Shown here: positions 1-8,742 of the stretch, one piece after another
Layout: every line of letters begins with the position of its first letter
How positions within the stretch are numbered: the stretch's first letter is position 1
Source of the DNA: JBDRFZ01 sp043818395
GTDB taxonomy: Bacteria; Patescibacteriota; Patescibacteriia; 2-12-FULL-60-25
Assembly (NCBI GenBank): GCA_043818395.1
Contig: JBDRFZ010000001.1
Coordinates: forward strand, 24,115 to 88,114
DNA length: 64,000 nucleotides
Direction of reading: 5' to 3'
The notes under the pieces: generated by a model
What the model was told of the DNA's origin: nothing
Seen by the model: the letters and a program-made list of their open reading frames with translations, nothing else
The model's database searches: none
Translations under genes and position numbers: made by a program

Positions 1-21
1 TAACAGAAACCAAACTTCTAA

Positions 22-56
22 AAAATCAGCCTCTTCTATAACTCGGGGCTGATTTT
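22..56 (+). terminator. Terminator of a gene upstream of the window
   Basis: A 10-bp perfect stem (AAAATCAGCC paired with GGCTGATTTT) encloses a 15-nt loop and is followed by T-rich sequence. It probably ends a transcript entering from the left edge. Confidence 0.65.
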
Positions 57-165
57 ACTTGCTAATTTTTAAATAGCGGGTTATTAATTATTAACGTTCT
101 TTAATATACATAGATCAAATCTACCGCAATGGCGGATACCAACTTCGAAAGGTTGGCGAACCTTC

Positions 166-621
166 ATGAAATGGCCACCTAAAAAACAAAAAAACCGGCG
201 CAATACACAAAAACAGCGCCCCCGAAGCAGGTATATACGACGTTCACTGGAAAGAGGACATCGTAATGAAATGCTGGTCTATCGAGCCATCATTACCTTA
301 AAAGATAAACCGGCCTGGTTCATCTCCTGCCGTTTTGCAACGGAAAAGGAAGACCGCGGCGGCATAGACCTGGTTATTGCGACAAACGACGCAGGCGAAC
401 TCTTTATCCAGGTAAAAAGTTCAACCGAAATGGCGCAGGCCTTTCGCATAGAACAGTCCGCGTTCAAACCCGATTGGCCGCTGGCCATCGTGGTTCCGCT
501 GAAAAACGAAGGACTGCAACATCTTCAAAAACGTACTTTTGCGATACTTGATAAACTGCACAATGATCTGCTGATAAAATATGGTAAGCGTCTGCGAGGA
601 AGCGACATCCGCTTGCCATAG
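166..621 (+). CDS. PD-(D/E)XK nuclease-fold protein, basic N-terminus
   Basis: A 151-residue protein. Residues 1-30 are very rich in Lys and Arg (nucleic-acid-binding tail). The body carries an early Glu (ERGHRNE), then GGIDLVIA, then LFIQVKSS. This Glu / Asp / Q-x-K spacing is the signature of the restriction-endonuclease-like fold seen in Holliday-junction resolvases and YraN-type proteins. The substrate cannot be told from sequence. A terminator follows at once (639-665), so it seems to be a single-gene unit. No SD precedes the ATG. The fold call rests on motif reading only; the specific activity is unknown. Confidence 0.6.
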   Translation: MKWPPKKQKNRRNTQKQRPRSRYIRRSLERGHRNEMLVYRAIITLKDKPAWFISCRFATEKEDRGGIDLVIATNDAGELFIQVKSSTEMAQAFRIEQSAFKPDWPLAIVVPLKNEGLQHLQKRTFAILDKLHNDLLIKYGKRLRGSDIRLP

Positions 622-638
622 AACACAATACGCACCTG

Positions 639-665
639 ACCCGCCGCAAAACGCAGGCGGGTTTT
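639..665 (+). terminator. Rho-independent terminator
   Basis: ACCCGCC pairs with GGCGGGT across a 10-nt loop, followed by TTTT. It lies 18 bp after the stop of the nuclease-fold gene. Confidence 0.75.
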
Positions 666-710
666 ATGATATTGACATTTATGTAAAATACTGTAGCTGT
701 AGATATAGGT

Positions 711-2231
711 ATGTCAGCCACAGTTCTAACCTCGTCATTAATCGGACTCGATGCTTACACGGTAGAAGTTGAAGCGGATATTTCTCCGGGACTTAGCGCT
801 TTTCTTGTAGTCGGGCTTCCAGATGCGGCCGTACAAGAAGCCCGGGAACGCGTAAAAAGCGCCATGAAACATTCTGAACTATGCTTCCCGCGAACAAAGG
901 TAACCATTAATCTCGCTCCGGCTGATCTGAAAAAAGCCGGGACGGGCTATGACTTGCCGATCGCCATGTCCATACTTGCAGCCCAGGGTGATATTCCGAC
1001 ACTTGATCCCAAGCAATCACTGATGCTCGGCGAATTAGCTCTTGATGGCAAACTTCGAAGCGTTTCCGGGGTTTTATGCTCAGCTATCCTGGCTTCTAAT
1101 TCCGGTATTAAGGAGCTGGTCGTACCTAAGGTTAATTGTTCCGAAGCCTCACTCGTACCTGGCATATCCATCATTCCAGTCAGTACATTAAAAGAAGTCG
1201 TAGACCATATATGCGGCACCAAAAAAATCACACCACTGCCGCCAAGAGAGCTTGATCTCACGAACCACGAAAACGACGTCTACGATATGTCGGCCATACG
1301 CGGGCAAGAATCAGCAAAACGCGCCCTGGAGATTGCAGCGGCCGGTGGCCATAATATACTTATGCAAGGACCACCTGGATCTGGTAAAACTCTCCTAGCC
1401 AGAACTTTTTCCGGAATTTTACCAAGGTTAACCACAGAAGAATCCTTGGAGGTCACTCGCATTCACTCGGTGGCTGGATTTTTACCAAGTCAGGGATACA
1501 TTTCAAAAAGACCATTCAGAGCTCCGCATCACACCGCTTCCGGCGTAGCGCTTGTCGGTGGCGGCACAATCCCAAAACCCGGAGAAGTTTCACTCTCACA
1601 TCGAGGTGTACTTTTTTTAGACGAGTTTCCGGAATTCTCCCGAAACGTACTCGAAAATCTACGCCAGCCGTTAGAAGATGGTTTTGTTACGGTTTCGCGT
1701 GCCCAAGGCACTATCAGTTTTCCTGCGCGCTTTTTATTAGTCGCAGCCATGAACCCATGTCCCTGTGGTTTCGCGACCGATATTGACCGAGCCTGCTCTT
1801 GTACCACTCAACAAATCGATAAATACGTTAAACGCATATCCGGACCATTACTTGATCGAATAGACATACTGATAGACGTACCAAAAGTTCCGACAAATAA
1901 ACTCACCGAACTTAGCCCCGGCGAACCGTCGTCAATAATTTGCGCACGTATTCAAACGGCACGCGACAAACAAACCGAAAGATACAGGCCTCTGAAGGTA
2001 ATAATGAATTCCGAATTAACCAGCGATCAGGTAAGAAAAATAATCCACCCGACCGACGAGGCGCGCAGCTTACTTCAGACCGCTACAGAGCGCTTCAAAT
2101 TGTCCGCAAGAGCATATTTCAGGGTTTTAAAAGTAAGCCGAACGGTCGCTGACCTGGAAAATAGCGAAAACGTAGAAATTACACATATCGCCGAAGCTTT
2201 GCAGTATCGACAAAACAGAGAAATTGCCTAA
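711..2231 (+). CDS. comM: ComM/YifB-family Mg-chelatase-like AAA+ ATPase
   Basis: A 506-residue protein of the expected length for YifB/ComM. The N-terminal ChlI-like domain spans about residues 15-170. Walker A is GPPGSGKT at about 220-227 and Walker B is VLFLDEFPEF near 300. The family Cys cluster (NPCPCGF then CSC) lies near 345-365, and the Mg_chelatase_C domain fills the last hundred residues. In competent bacteria ComM is a hexameric helicase that promotes branch migration of incoming single-stranded DNA during transformation. CPR genomes often carry it next to competence/pilus functions. The gene starts about 45 bp after the upstream terminator, so it has its own promoter, though I could not assign one with confidence. 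Confidence 0.93.
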   Translation: MSATVLTSSLIGLDAYTVEVEADISPGLSAFLVVGLPDAAVQEARERVKSAMKHSELCFPRTKVTINLAPADLKKAGTGYDLPIAMSILAAQGDIPTLDPKQSLMLGELALDGKLRSVSGVLCSAILASNSGIKELVVPKVNCSEASLVPGISIIPVSTLKEVVDHICGTKKITPLPPRELDLTNHENDVYDMSAIRGQESAKRALEIAAAGGHNILMQGPPGSGKTLLARTFSGILPRLTTEESLEVTRIHSVAGFLPSQGYISKRPFRAPHHTASGVALVGGGTIPKPGEVSLSHRGVLFLDEFPEFSRNVLENLRQPLEDGFVTVSRAQGTISFPARFLLVAAMNPCPCGFATDIDRACSCTTQQIDKYVKRISGPLLDRIDILIDVPKVPTNKLTELSPGEPSSIICARIQTARDKQTERYRPLKVIMNSELTSDQVRKIIHPTDEARSLLQTATERFKLSARAYFRVLKVSRTVADLENSENVEITHIAEALQYRQNREIA

Positions 2232-2500
2232 AATTAGCAAAAAAACGACCTCTTACCCTTGACCAAAATCACCCAAAATGATACGTTATCTGAGCCTTAA
2301 TAGATATCAAATACCTGCGGATTAAACATCAGCCCAGGCCTGTCCAGATCAAGACAATCCGATTACCGGATCTGAACGCCCGGAGCTGATCAAAGAGGTA
2401 CTCTATCCAAACTCCAACTAAACAATTAGTCACTAAACTAGCCCTGACCTTATTCAGGGCAACAAGAGCAACCAAGCGCGGACTGCAATCTGTATTCAAG

Positions 2501-3763
2501 ATGATCGGTCGAATGCTTGCCCCTGTATATATAGGAATGCTCAAATTTTTAGTACTTCCGGTTTACAGGTCCGTAATAACCACCAAACTAAAATTTCACA
2601 GATTAGCGTTGCCGGCCAGGGGCTTTGTCTTATTTCTGATTACCAATAGATATCTGATACATCTGACCGTTACGGTTATGGCCATAGTCAGCGTAACCGC
2701 TAACCTGCAGACACGCCAGGCCCTGGCTCAAGACATCGGCTCCAGAAGTCTACTTTTTGCCATGGCCACTAATCAACGCAACGAAATAGTTGAAGAAAAT
2801 CTAAAACCTGAAGCTTTTATTAAATCATCCAATTATTTAGGTAGCGCTACGGTTGTCGGCATACCTCATATCGACTTTGATTACCAAGAAATAGATCCGA
2901 TCATTCCGACACTTTCAATACCCGGAACCATCGCCGCCCTGCCTACAGATACAACGGAAGAAACTTCAATAGCACCCCGAACCAAAACCGAAAATTATAC
3001 GGTTAAGGAAAATGACACAATCAGCACGATCGCTCAAAACTTTCATGTAAATATCGGCACCATTTTATGGAATAATAATTTATCCGAAAAGCAGTACATC
3101 CGACCTGGTGACATACTTAAAATTCCGCCCGTTTCCGGGGTGCTCGTAACTGTTAAAAAAGGTGACACATTGCTTAAACTTGCAAGTAATTACAGTGCCA
3201 ATGCCACGGAAATCGCTTCATTTAATAACATCGAACCAGATGATCCGCTTGATATAAACACAGAACTGATGATTCCCGGAGGAAGTCCGCCACAAATCGT
3301 ACAAATACACGCTCAAATCGCCACCAGAACTGAAGCGATCAGCACGTCTCCCTTGGGTAATATTACTAAACCGCCGGATCTGGATACTAAAGATACACCT
3401 AAGACCCGCCTACTTTGGCCAACTTCGGGCCACGTGATAACGCAATACTACGGATGGAAACATACCGGATTAGATATTGACGGTGACTACACATCTCCTC
3501 TTTACGCAGCGGCTGATGGTGTAGTTGAAAAAGCCGGCTGGAACAGTGGCGGTTACGGCTTAATGATATTACTCGACCATGGAGGCGGCACAAAAACCCG
3601 TTACGGACATGCTTCGAAAATCTTTGTTAAAGAAGGAGAACGTGTTAAACGCGGACAGGTTATCGCTATGATGGGAACAACGGGAAGATCAACCGGTACC
3701 CACCTTCACTTTGAAGTTTACATCAACAATAAACGCGTGAATCCTTTGAGTTACATAAAATAA
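2501..3763 (+). CDS. LysM-LysM-M23 peptidoglycan endopeptidase, membrane anchored
   Basis: A 420-residue protein. A hydrophobic segment at about 45-70 is a signal anchor. Two LysM modules follow at about 163-210 (YTVKENDTISTIAQNF) and 213-257 (VTVKKGDTLLKLASNY). The C-terminal M23 (LytM/NlpD) domain starts near residue 320, with zinc-site motifs HTGLDID and HLHFEV and the middle element YGHAS, so the catalytic set appears complete. It probably cleaves peptide crosslinks during growth or division. The frame is open upstream to about 2390 without another ATG; 2501 is the first ATG and 2537 is an alternative. No SD is visible at either. Confidence 0.9.
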   Translation: MIGRMLAPVYIGMLKFLVLPVYRSVITTKLKFHRLALPARGFVLFLITNRYLIHLTVTVMAIVSVTANLQTRQALAQDIGSRSLLFAMATNQRNEIVEENLKPEAFIKSSNYLGSATVVGIPHIDFDYQEIDPIIPTLSIPGTIAALPTDTTEETSIAPRTKTENYTVKENDTISTIAQNFHVNIGTILWNNNLSEKQYIRPGDILKIPPVSGVLVTVKKGDTLLKLASNYSANATEIASFNNIEPDDPLDINTELMIPGGSPPQIVQIHAQIATRTEAISTSPLGNITKPPDLDTKDTPKTRLLWPTSGHVITQYYGWKHTGLDIDGDYTSPLYAAADGVVEKAGWNSGGYGLMILLDHGGGTKTRYGHASKIFVKEGERVKRGQVIAMMGTTGRSTGTHLHFEVYINNKRVNPLSYIK

Positions 3764-3884
3764 AGAGACTTTAAGCTCGCTTACAAAAAATTAGCTGGCA
3801 AGTACATTGGATGAATCCATGGTTGATAAATCAATGGTTGATTATTGACTAAAATTAATATTTTTAGTACTTTCAAGCGACATT

Positions 3885-5177
3885 ATGACAAACTCAGAAA
3901 TCACCAAACTCCCAAAATCACGCGTGCAGATTAAATTTACGGTTACGCCGGATGAAGCTAAACCGTATCTTGAAAAGGCGGTAACGGAAATCTCAAATGC
4001 CCAGCCTATAAAGGGTTTCCGCCCAGGTAAGGCGGGATACGATGATGTCAGGCGAGAGTTCGGAGAGATGCGGATTTGGGAAACGGCACTCGAAAAAATC
4101 GTTCGCGCTTATTACGTAAAAACTTTGCTTGATGAAAACCTGGAAAGCGTGGGCTCACCAGAGGTTTCGGTCGAGCAAATAGTCCCGAACCAGGATATTA
4201 AATTCACAACTACGGTCTCGCTTATGCCGTACGCGACCGAACTCGCGGATTACGATAAGCAAGAGGTCATAAGAAAATGCAAAGAGATCGGCGAAGCTGA
4301 GGTCGAACACGCTCTCCAGGATCTGTGTAAGATGCGTCGCACCGAGGTAGTTGCAGATAAAGCGGCGACAGCTGATGATATGATCCTGGTTGACTTAGAA
4401 ATCTCTAAAGACGGCGTAATTCTTGAGGGTGGAATAACAAAGGATCATAAAATCTACTTAAACGAAGATCATTACGTTCCGGGATTCACCGAACAGGTTG
4501 CTGGTTTGAAGAAAGGCGACGTAAAAGATTTTGAACTTGAATTTCCAAAAGAGCATTACAATAAACATTTAGCCGGTAAACCAGCGACTTTTAAAGTCAC
4601 GGTTAAAGACGTGTATGAATTAAAAATGCCGGAATTAAATGACGATTTCGCAAAAGAATTAGGCTTGGAATCTCTGGAAAAATTAAAAGAATTACTAAAG
4701 AAAAATCTCCAGCACGAAGAAGACCACCGAGCTGATGAGGCCGCGGAAATCGAACTTTTAGACAAACTGGCAAAAGCTTCTCGTTTTAGTGAAATTCCGG
4801 ATATTTTATTAAACGAAGAAGTTCGTCGAATGATACGCGAACTAGAAAATACCGCTACGGAACGCGGGATGAATATTGATGATTATTTAGCTAGTATCAA
4901 GCGCACCATAGACCAACTTAAATTAGATTTTGTGCCTCGCGCAATAGAAAGAATCCAAACCGCAATCATTATTAAAGAAGTGGCCAAGCGTGAAAACGTC
5001 ACAGTGAGCGACCAGGAAATAGAAGATGAACAAGATCGATTGATTTCAGGTATAAAAGAATCAGACAAAGAAACGCGGGAACTCATTGCTTCGCCTGACT
5101 ATCGGGATTACCTGTCAATTCAAATGAAAAATCAAAAAGTATTGAAACTTCTTAAAGAAAAAGGCATTAAGAGCTGA
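3885..5177 (+). CDS. tig: Trigger factor (ribosome-associated chaperone/PPIase)
   Basis: A 430-residue protein, typical of trigger factor. The N-terminal ribosome-binding domain contains IKGFRPGKAG at about 42-51, close to the GFRxGKxP signature that contacts ribosomal protein L23; here Ala replaces the usual Pro. A FKBP-like PPIase domain covers about residues 150-245 (VPGFTEQVAGLKKGD). The helical C-terminal chaperone arms follow. The stop is TGA, which supports the standard code. The start lacks an SD. It appears monocistronic, followed by a repeat-bearing gap. Confidence 0.95.
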   Translation: MTNSEITKLPKSRVQIKFTVTPDEAKPYLEKAVTEISNAQPIKGFRPGKAGYDDVRREFGEMRIWETALEKIVRAYYVKTLLDENLESVGSPEVSVEQIVPNQDIKFTTTVSLMPYATELADYDKQEVIRKCKEIGEAEVEHALQDLCKMRRTEVVADKAATADDMILVDLEISKDGVILEGGITKDHKIYLNEDHYVPGFTEQVAGLKKGDVKDFELEFPKEHYNKHLAGKPATFKVTVKDVYELKMPELNDDFAKELGLESLEKLKELLKKNLQHEEDHRADEAAEIELLDKLAKASRFSEIPDILLNEEVRRMIRELENTATERGMNIDDYLASIKRTIDQLKLDFVPRAIERIQTAIIIKEVAKRENVTVSDQEIEDEQDRLISGIKESDKETRELIASPDYRDYLSIQMKNQKVLKLLKEKGIKS

Positions 5178-5249
5178 TGTGCGAGTTTCATGCGGTCGCG
5201 GTACAATCTGTTCATATAAATTTTAACGAGTTTTTTGCATATCCGTTCG

Positions 5250-5357
5250 CGTGCGTCATTCCTATGAAAACGGAATAACGGGATATTAAAAACGATTCAA
5301 AGTGGAGTTTATTCTACCGGGATTCTGGATTCCCGTTTTCACGGGAATGACGGGAAT
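5250..5357. repeat. Dispersed inverted repeat, GTCATTCC family, copy 1
   Basis: Two diverging ends, GCGTCATTCCTATG at the left and CACGGGAATGACGGG at the right, flank about 70 bp. The same ends occur at 6241-6314 and 56272-56336, with a partial copy at 50521-50574. It looks like a small palindromic mobile or REP-like element. The gap 5178-5398 holds nothing else I can identify. Confidence 0.7.
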
Positions 5358-5398
5358 GGTCTCATAAAGCAAGAAACTGATAAAATTCACACTGAACT

Positions 5399-6199
5399 AT
5401 GAAACACGACATCAAACAACTTGAACACATAGCTTTTAGTGCTCTGGCCACCGGTGAAAAAGTTTTGCTTAAATTTTTTAAAAACGGAAAACCAACTGAC
5501 TACGGTTATAAAGCCCATCGCGAGATTGTAACCAAAGCTGATGATGCGGCGAATAAAGCGATTTTAAAAATCCTAATCAAAGAAACTCCGGAATTCGATA
5601 TTCTATCCGAAGAAGGATCGCCTAGAAAAAAATCCGACTGGTGCTGGATCATTGATCCGCTCGACGGCACGACTAATTTCACGGCGCATTTACCCCTCTG
5701 GGGAATTTCTATTGCCCTGGAATATAAAGGCCGTGTTGTTTTAGGAGTTATCTCGCTTCCGGCATTAAATACTAGGTATTCAGCAAAGAAAAATGCGGGC
5801 GCGTGGATGATGAAAAGCGGTTATAAGCCTCGCAAACTTAAGGTTTCTGATGTCACTAGTATGAATGAAGCGCTCGGTCTTTTGTGTTTTGGCTATCGCA
5901 AGAATGAAAAAACAAAAGCTCTAAAAATAGAACCTTCGCTTGCTTACAATTCCAGATCCATAAGACGTTTGGGTGCGGCCGTGGTGGAAGCATTATGGGT
6001 TGCGACAGGAAATGCCGATTATTCGATTCTCATCGGCGTCCGTCCCTGGGACGTGGCCGCGGGCGCGCTCCTGGTCCGTGAAGCCGGCGGCAAAGTACTC
6101 ACGCCAAAAGGAAGAGAATGGAAAATAGATGATTCTGATATTGTTTTTGTAAATCAAAAATTGAAAAATGCGGTTTTAAAAATATCCAAGCGCATATAA
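5399..6199 (+). CDS. Inositol monophosphatase family phosphatase
   Basis: A 266-residue protein, usual for the family. It shows the metal-binding signatures of Li-sensitive IMPases: SEEGS (about residue 66), IIDPLDGTTNF (about 83-93) and RPWDVAAGALLVREAGG (about 212-228). Together these supply the Glu and Asp ligands of the two or three Mg ions. Substrates in the family include inositol phosphates, fructose-1,6-bisphosphate and PAP; the sequence does not decide between them. The ATG at 5399 has no SD. The upstream boundary is a repeat element. Confidence 0.9.
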   Translation: MKHDIKQLEHIAFSALATGEKVLLKFFKNGKPTDYGYKAHREIVTKADDAANKAILKILIKETPEFDILSEEGSPRKKSDWCWIIDPLDGTTNFTAHLPLWGISIALEYKGRVVLGVISLPALNTRYSAKKNAGAWMMKSGYKPRKLKVSDVTSMNEALGLLCFGYRKNEKTKALKIEPSLAYNSRSIRRLGAAVVEALWVATGNADYSILIGVRPWDVAAGALLVREAGGKVLTPKGREWKIDDSDIVFVNQKLKNAVLKISKRI

Positions 6200-6240
6200 A
6201 AACGATCATTTTGTAACCTTCCAGCATTCCATCTATTGAT

Positions 6241-6314
6241 CGTCATTCCCGTAAAAACCGGAATCCATCTGACCGACCGGACAAAGCTGGATTACCATTT
6301 TCACGGGAATGACA
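6241..6314. repeat. Dispersed inverted repeat, GTCATTCC family, copy 2
   Basis: It begins GTCATTCCCGTAAAAACC and ends TTTTCACGGGAATGAC, with complementary ends. It lies just before the DUF167 gene. Reading it as coding would give the characteristic VIPVKTGIH peptide, which is why the DUF167 start is placed after the repeat. Confidence 0.75.
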
Positions 6315-6331
6315 GAGAAAAACGCAAAAGC

Positions 6332-6586
6332 ATGTCTCTCATACATATAAAAATCATTCCCAATGCCAAGAACAACGAGATCGTTGGCAAAGAAGGTAAT
6401 GCCTGGAAGATTAGAATTAACGCACCGCCAATCGAAGGAAGGGCGAATGAAGCTCTAGTAAAATTCCTAGCAGAAATCCTGGATGTTGCACCGAGCTTAA
6501 TTGAGATCGTAAAGGGCGGTTCTTCAAAAAATAAAACCATTAAAATTCCGTTGTCAGAATCAGAAGTTGAAGAAATCTTAAAATAA
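6332..6586 (+). CDS. DUF167 (YggU-like) small protein
   Basis: An 84-residue protein matching the DUF167/YggU pattern: IKIIPNAKNNEIVG near the start, then IRINAPPIEGRANEALVKFLAEIL, then VEIVKGGSSKNKTIKI. Its function is not established. The frame extends upstream through a dispersed repeat, but that extension reads as repeat peptide (VIPVKTGIH), so the ATG at 6332 is preferred. It may be cotranscribed with the phosphatase gene. Confidence 0.85.
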   Translation: MSLIHIKIIPNAKNNEIVGKEGNAWKIRINAPPIEGRANEALVKFLAEILDVAPSLIEIVKGGSSKNKTIKIPLSESEVEEILK

Positions 6587-6684
6587 TCGATTTCCTGCTC
6601 GCATAATATCTAGGACCAACTATCACCCCGATGGAAGTAGGAGTGACTTTGACAGGCTTTGGCTCAGAAGTGCGCTTTTATATT

Positions 6685-6735
6685 AAAAAACCGTATCTAC
6701 GAGACGCAAGCTCCTATGGGAAGTTGCGTTGTAGA
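6685..6735 (-). terminator. Leftward terminator for the 6798-7640 gene
   Basis: Read leftward, an imperfect hairpin (ACGCAA...TTGCGT core with flanking CTAC/GTAG pairing) is followed by six T residues (AAAAAA at 6685-6690 on +). A second hairpin (GGAGCC/GGCTCC) lies between it and the stop codon. Confidence 0.5.
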
Positions 6736-6797
6736 CACGGCCGAGGGAACCCGAGGGAGCCAAGGTCGAAACCAAGGCTCCCCCGAGTTCCAAGTGC

Positions 6798-7640
6798 TCA
6801 AGTGCCGAGTGCCGGGGACTCCCGCAAGCCGGGAACCGAGTAGTCGGAGTTGTCGCTGCTGCGGTCGCTGGCGTCCACGAACACCTGACGGCCGTCGCGG
6901 TTGAAGTCCACGATCACGACGTTCTGCCACGCCTCGTCGTCGAACTCGGGGACGTTGGACTCGTAGCCAGCGGCGAAGAGTCTGGGGAGCTTGTCGTAGT
7001 CGATGGCGCGGATCATGTCCGGGAACATCCAAGCCACGACGAGCAGCTCGTCTGCGAGCGACTTCACGCCGCGCACCGCCGTGACGCTCTCGCGCTTCCG
7101 GTTGGTGTCGAGATCGGTCACGATCCACTCGATGACTGCTTTGTGGGTGTGGTCGCCGTTCAGGAGGCGGAGACGATCCACGGGCTTGCCCTTGTACGGC
7201 ACCTTGCCCGAGTGGAGGCGCTCCCAGCGCCAGAAGCCGCTCTCGCCGAAGACCGACTTGATGCGGGCGACGTGACGCTCGAAGGTGAGCTGGACGCCCT
7301 CGCTCCCCTCGCCGAAGCGGATGCGGAACGAACGGTAGGCGTGCTTGCCCTGCGGCCATGCGGGAGCGGACGAGGCGAGACGTGCGAAGTCGTCCTCGGT
7401 CAGTCCCCACTTCTCCTCGTCGTTCGCGAGGCGGAGAGCGGTGAGCTGATCTTCGACAGTCATCTCGTAGGGGTTCTTCTCCGAGAGACCCCGCTGCTGG
7501 TCGATGAACTGGACGAGCAGCGCCGCGTTACCGCGACCGCGCATCCAGTTCGAGTGGTCCGTCGTGGCTCCGGCTTTGGCCAACGCCTTAACAGTTGGAT
7601 GTAGCTTGTTCAAACTGATTTGATCGATTGGCTTTGCCAT
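6798..7640 (-). CDS. GC-rich orphan protein, unknown function
   Basis: A 280-residue soluble protein with no signal peptide, membrane segment or motif that I recognise. The N-terminus (MAKPIDQISLNKLHPTVKAL) is helical and the middle contains several short Trp-rich stretches. Codon use is strikingly GC-rich (third positions mostly G or C), unlike the AT-leaning genes on both sides. It has a strong SD (GGAGGCGA, about 10 nt from ATG) and a near-consensus promoter at 7728-7756, both rare among the core genes here. It lies alone between the yidD cluster and the DUF167 gene. The composition points to acquisition or special expression demands. Confidence 0.75.
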   Translation of the reverse strand: MAKPIDQISLNKLHPTVKALAKAGATTDHSNWMRGRGNAALLVQFIDQQRGLSEKNPYEMTVEDQLTALRLANDEEKWGLTEDDFARLASSAPAWPQGKHAYRSFRIRFGEGSEGVQLTFERHVARIKSVFGESGFWRWERLHSGKVPYKGKPVDRLRLLNGDHTHKAVIEWIVTDLDTNRKRESVTAVRGVKSLADELLVVAWMFPDMIRAIDYDKLPRLFAAGYESNVPEFDDEAWQNVVIVDFNRDGRQVFVDASDRSSDNSDYSVPGLRESPALGT

Positions 7641-7718
7641 GATGGCGTCGCCTCCTTGTTTATTTTACCTTACCCGCGTTGATAAACCATTCATCGTTGC
7701 GGTTCGGTTTTTAGTAAA

Positions 7719-7756
7719 GAACGAATAAATATAAGCTATTTTTCAATTTTTGTCAA
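7719..7756 (-). promoter_or_regulatory. Sigma70-type promoter with conserved downstream element
   Basis: On the minus strand TTGACA (7756-7751) is separated by 17 bp from TATATT (7733-7728), followed by TATTCGTTC. The same -10/downstream block recurs at 18868, 57834 and 61674. Confidence 0.85.
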
Positions 7757-8004
7757 GGCACTGGGTCGTGTCCGCCTTCGTGCCAGGGCGTGCAGCGCGC
7801 GATTCTTTTTATGGTCAGCCAACCTCCTTTGAATAATCCGAATTTACCGACTGCCTCATAACCGAATTCAGAACAAGTCGGCGTATAGCGGCAAACGCGA
7901 TATTTCATAAAAATCGACAATGGCCCATGATCAAAAGATAGTGTTCGCTGGTAAATAACTATCATGCCCTGGCCGATTTTTTTTGGCACATCCAAAAACC
8001 TCAT
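7753..8004 (-). CDS. yidD: Membrane protein insertion efficiency factor YidD
   Basis: An 83-residue protein with the family core [14 protein letters not shown] followed by [19 protein letters not shown]. The three conserved Cys residues and the terminal HDPVP are present. YidD assists YidC-mediated insertion at the inner membrane. It overlaps rnpA by 4 bp, the usual translationally coupled arrangement. The canonical partner yidC is not in the window, so the classic rpmH-rnpA-yidD-yidC string is cut short here. Confidence 0.95.
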   Translation of the reverse strand: MRFLDVPKKIGQGMIVIYQRTLSFDHGPLSIFMKYRVCRYTPTCSEFGYEAVGKFGLFKGGWLTIKRIARCTPWHEGGHDPVP

Positions 8005-8411
8005 ATTTTTTTGGGTGTTGGGTATTTTTTCAAAAACTTTGATCCTCTGGTCGATATTTTAGCGGGTTTGGTTAAGGCTTCCGGGATCTTGGATAATAAC
8101 CGTCTAACTTCATCGACTAAAAGATCGTATTTAACGTCTCTCGTTTCCGGTTTGAGAATAAATAATAAATGCAAACCTTCCGGAATCTCTGGTAATAAAA
8201 CCCTTAAAACCGCACGCATACGGCGTTTAGCACGGTTTCTGTCAACAGATTTCTTAAAAACTTTGGTTGAGGTAATAAAAGCTATCCTGGTTTCACCCTT
8301 TGCTAATTTTCTGACCCTAAGGGTCGCAAAAGGCCCAAAAACCGGCCTTCCTTGCACGGCAAGCTTCATAAAATCACGGGTTTTTGTCAGTCTTTTTGCT
8401 CGCGGCAACAT
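8001..8411 (-). CDS. rnpA: Ribonuclease P protein component
   Basis: A 136-residue protein of the RnpA family. The RNR motif [17 protein letters not shown] lies at about 74-90, and the N-terminus [13 protein letters not shown] is typical. It binds RNase P RNA and helps it mature tRNA 5' ends. A basic tail of about 20 residues follows the domain. It sits 35 bp downstream of rpmH and overlaps yidD. The RNase P RNA gene was not found in this window. Confidence 0.95.
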   Translation of the reverse strand: MLPRAKRLTKTRDFMKLAVQGRPVFGPFATLRVRKLAKGETRIAFITSTKVFKKSVDRNRAKRRMRAVLRVLLPEIPEGLHLLFILKPETRDVKYDLLVDEVRRLLSKIPEALTKPAKISTRGSKFLKKYPTPKKI

Positions 8412-8446
8412 ATATAAAGAAAATCCCTTGGCGGGATTTTCAGTAT

Positions 8447-8596
8447 TTATCTGGCTTTCTTAACTGCGATCTGTTTTCGGCCTTTGGCTCGACGTCTGGA
8501 AAGTACTTTTCGTCCCTGTTTTTCACTCATTCTTGAGCGAAAACCATGTACTTTCACATAACGACGCTTTTTTGGCTGATATGTTCTTTTGGGCAT
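8447..8596 (-). CDS. rpmH: Large ribosomal subunit protein bL34
   Basis: A 49-residue protein beginning [20 protein letters not shown], the invariant L34 start, and ending in a Lys/Arg-rich tail. An in-frame upstream extension exists, but the family start fixes residue 1 at 8596. It is the first gene of the leftward rpmH-rnpA-yidD unit and diverges from dnaA. Confidence 0.97.
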   Translation of the reverse strand: MPKRTYQPKKRRYVKVHGFRSRMSEKQGRKVLSRRRAKGRKQIAVKKAR

Positions 8597-8625
8597 TTGC
8601 GTCAATTTTAATCTTAACTGACATA

Positions 8626-8654
8626 ATAATGACAAATTTATCAATTTTTGACAA
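8626..8654 (-). promoter_or_regulatory. Probable rpmH promoter
   Basis: On the minus strand TTGTCA (8654-8649), a 17-bp spacer and CATTAT (8631-8626) lie about 30 bp before the rpmH ATG. Confidence 0.55.
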
Positions 8655-8667
8655 GAAGCTAATTAAC

Positions 8668-8719
8668 TTATCCACTTTCTGTCCACATGATTGACATATA
8701 CTTTACCTGCTGTTGATAT
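8668..8719 (+). promoter_or_regulatory. dnaA promoter with DnaA-box-like sequences
   Basis: TTGACA (8691-8696), a 17-bp spacer and TGATAT (8714-8719) form a good promoter about 24 bp before the dnaA ATG. Just upstream, TTATCCACT (8668-8676) differs from the DnaA box consensus TTWTNCACA at one base, and CTGTCCACA (8679-8687) at two. This fits an autoregulated dnaA and part of the origin. Confidence 0.6.
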
Positions 8720-8742
8720 CTCTATATCATTTCAATACAAAT

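Noticed and set aside
6236..6331. N-terminal extension of the DUF167 protein (MIVIPVKTGIH...)
   Set aside because: The extension is translated dispersed repeat; the family start lies at 6332.
7143..7604. Plus-strand open frame across the 6798-7640 gene
   Set aside because: A mirror frame in GC-rich DNA; the minus frame has the promoter, SD and terminator.
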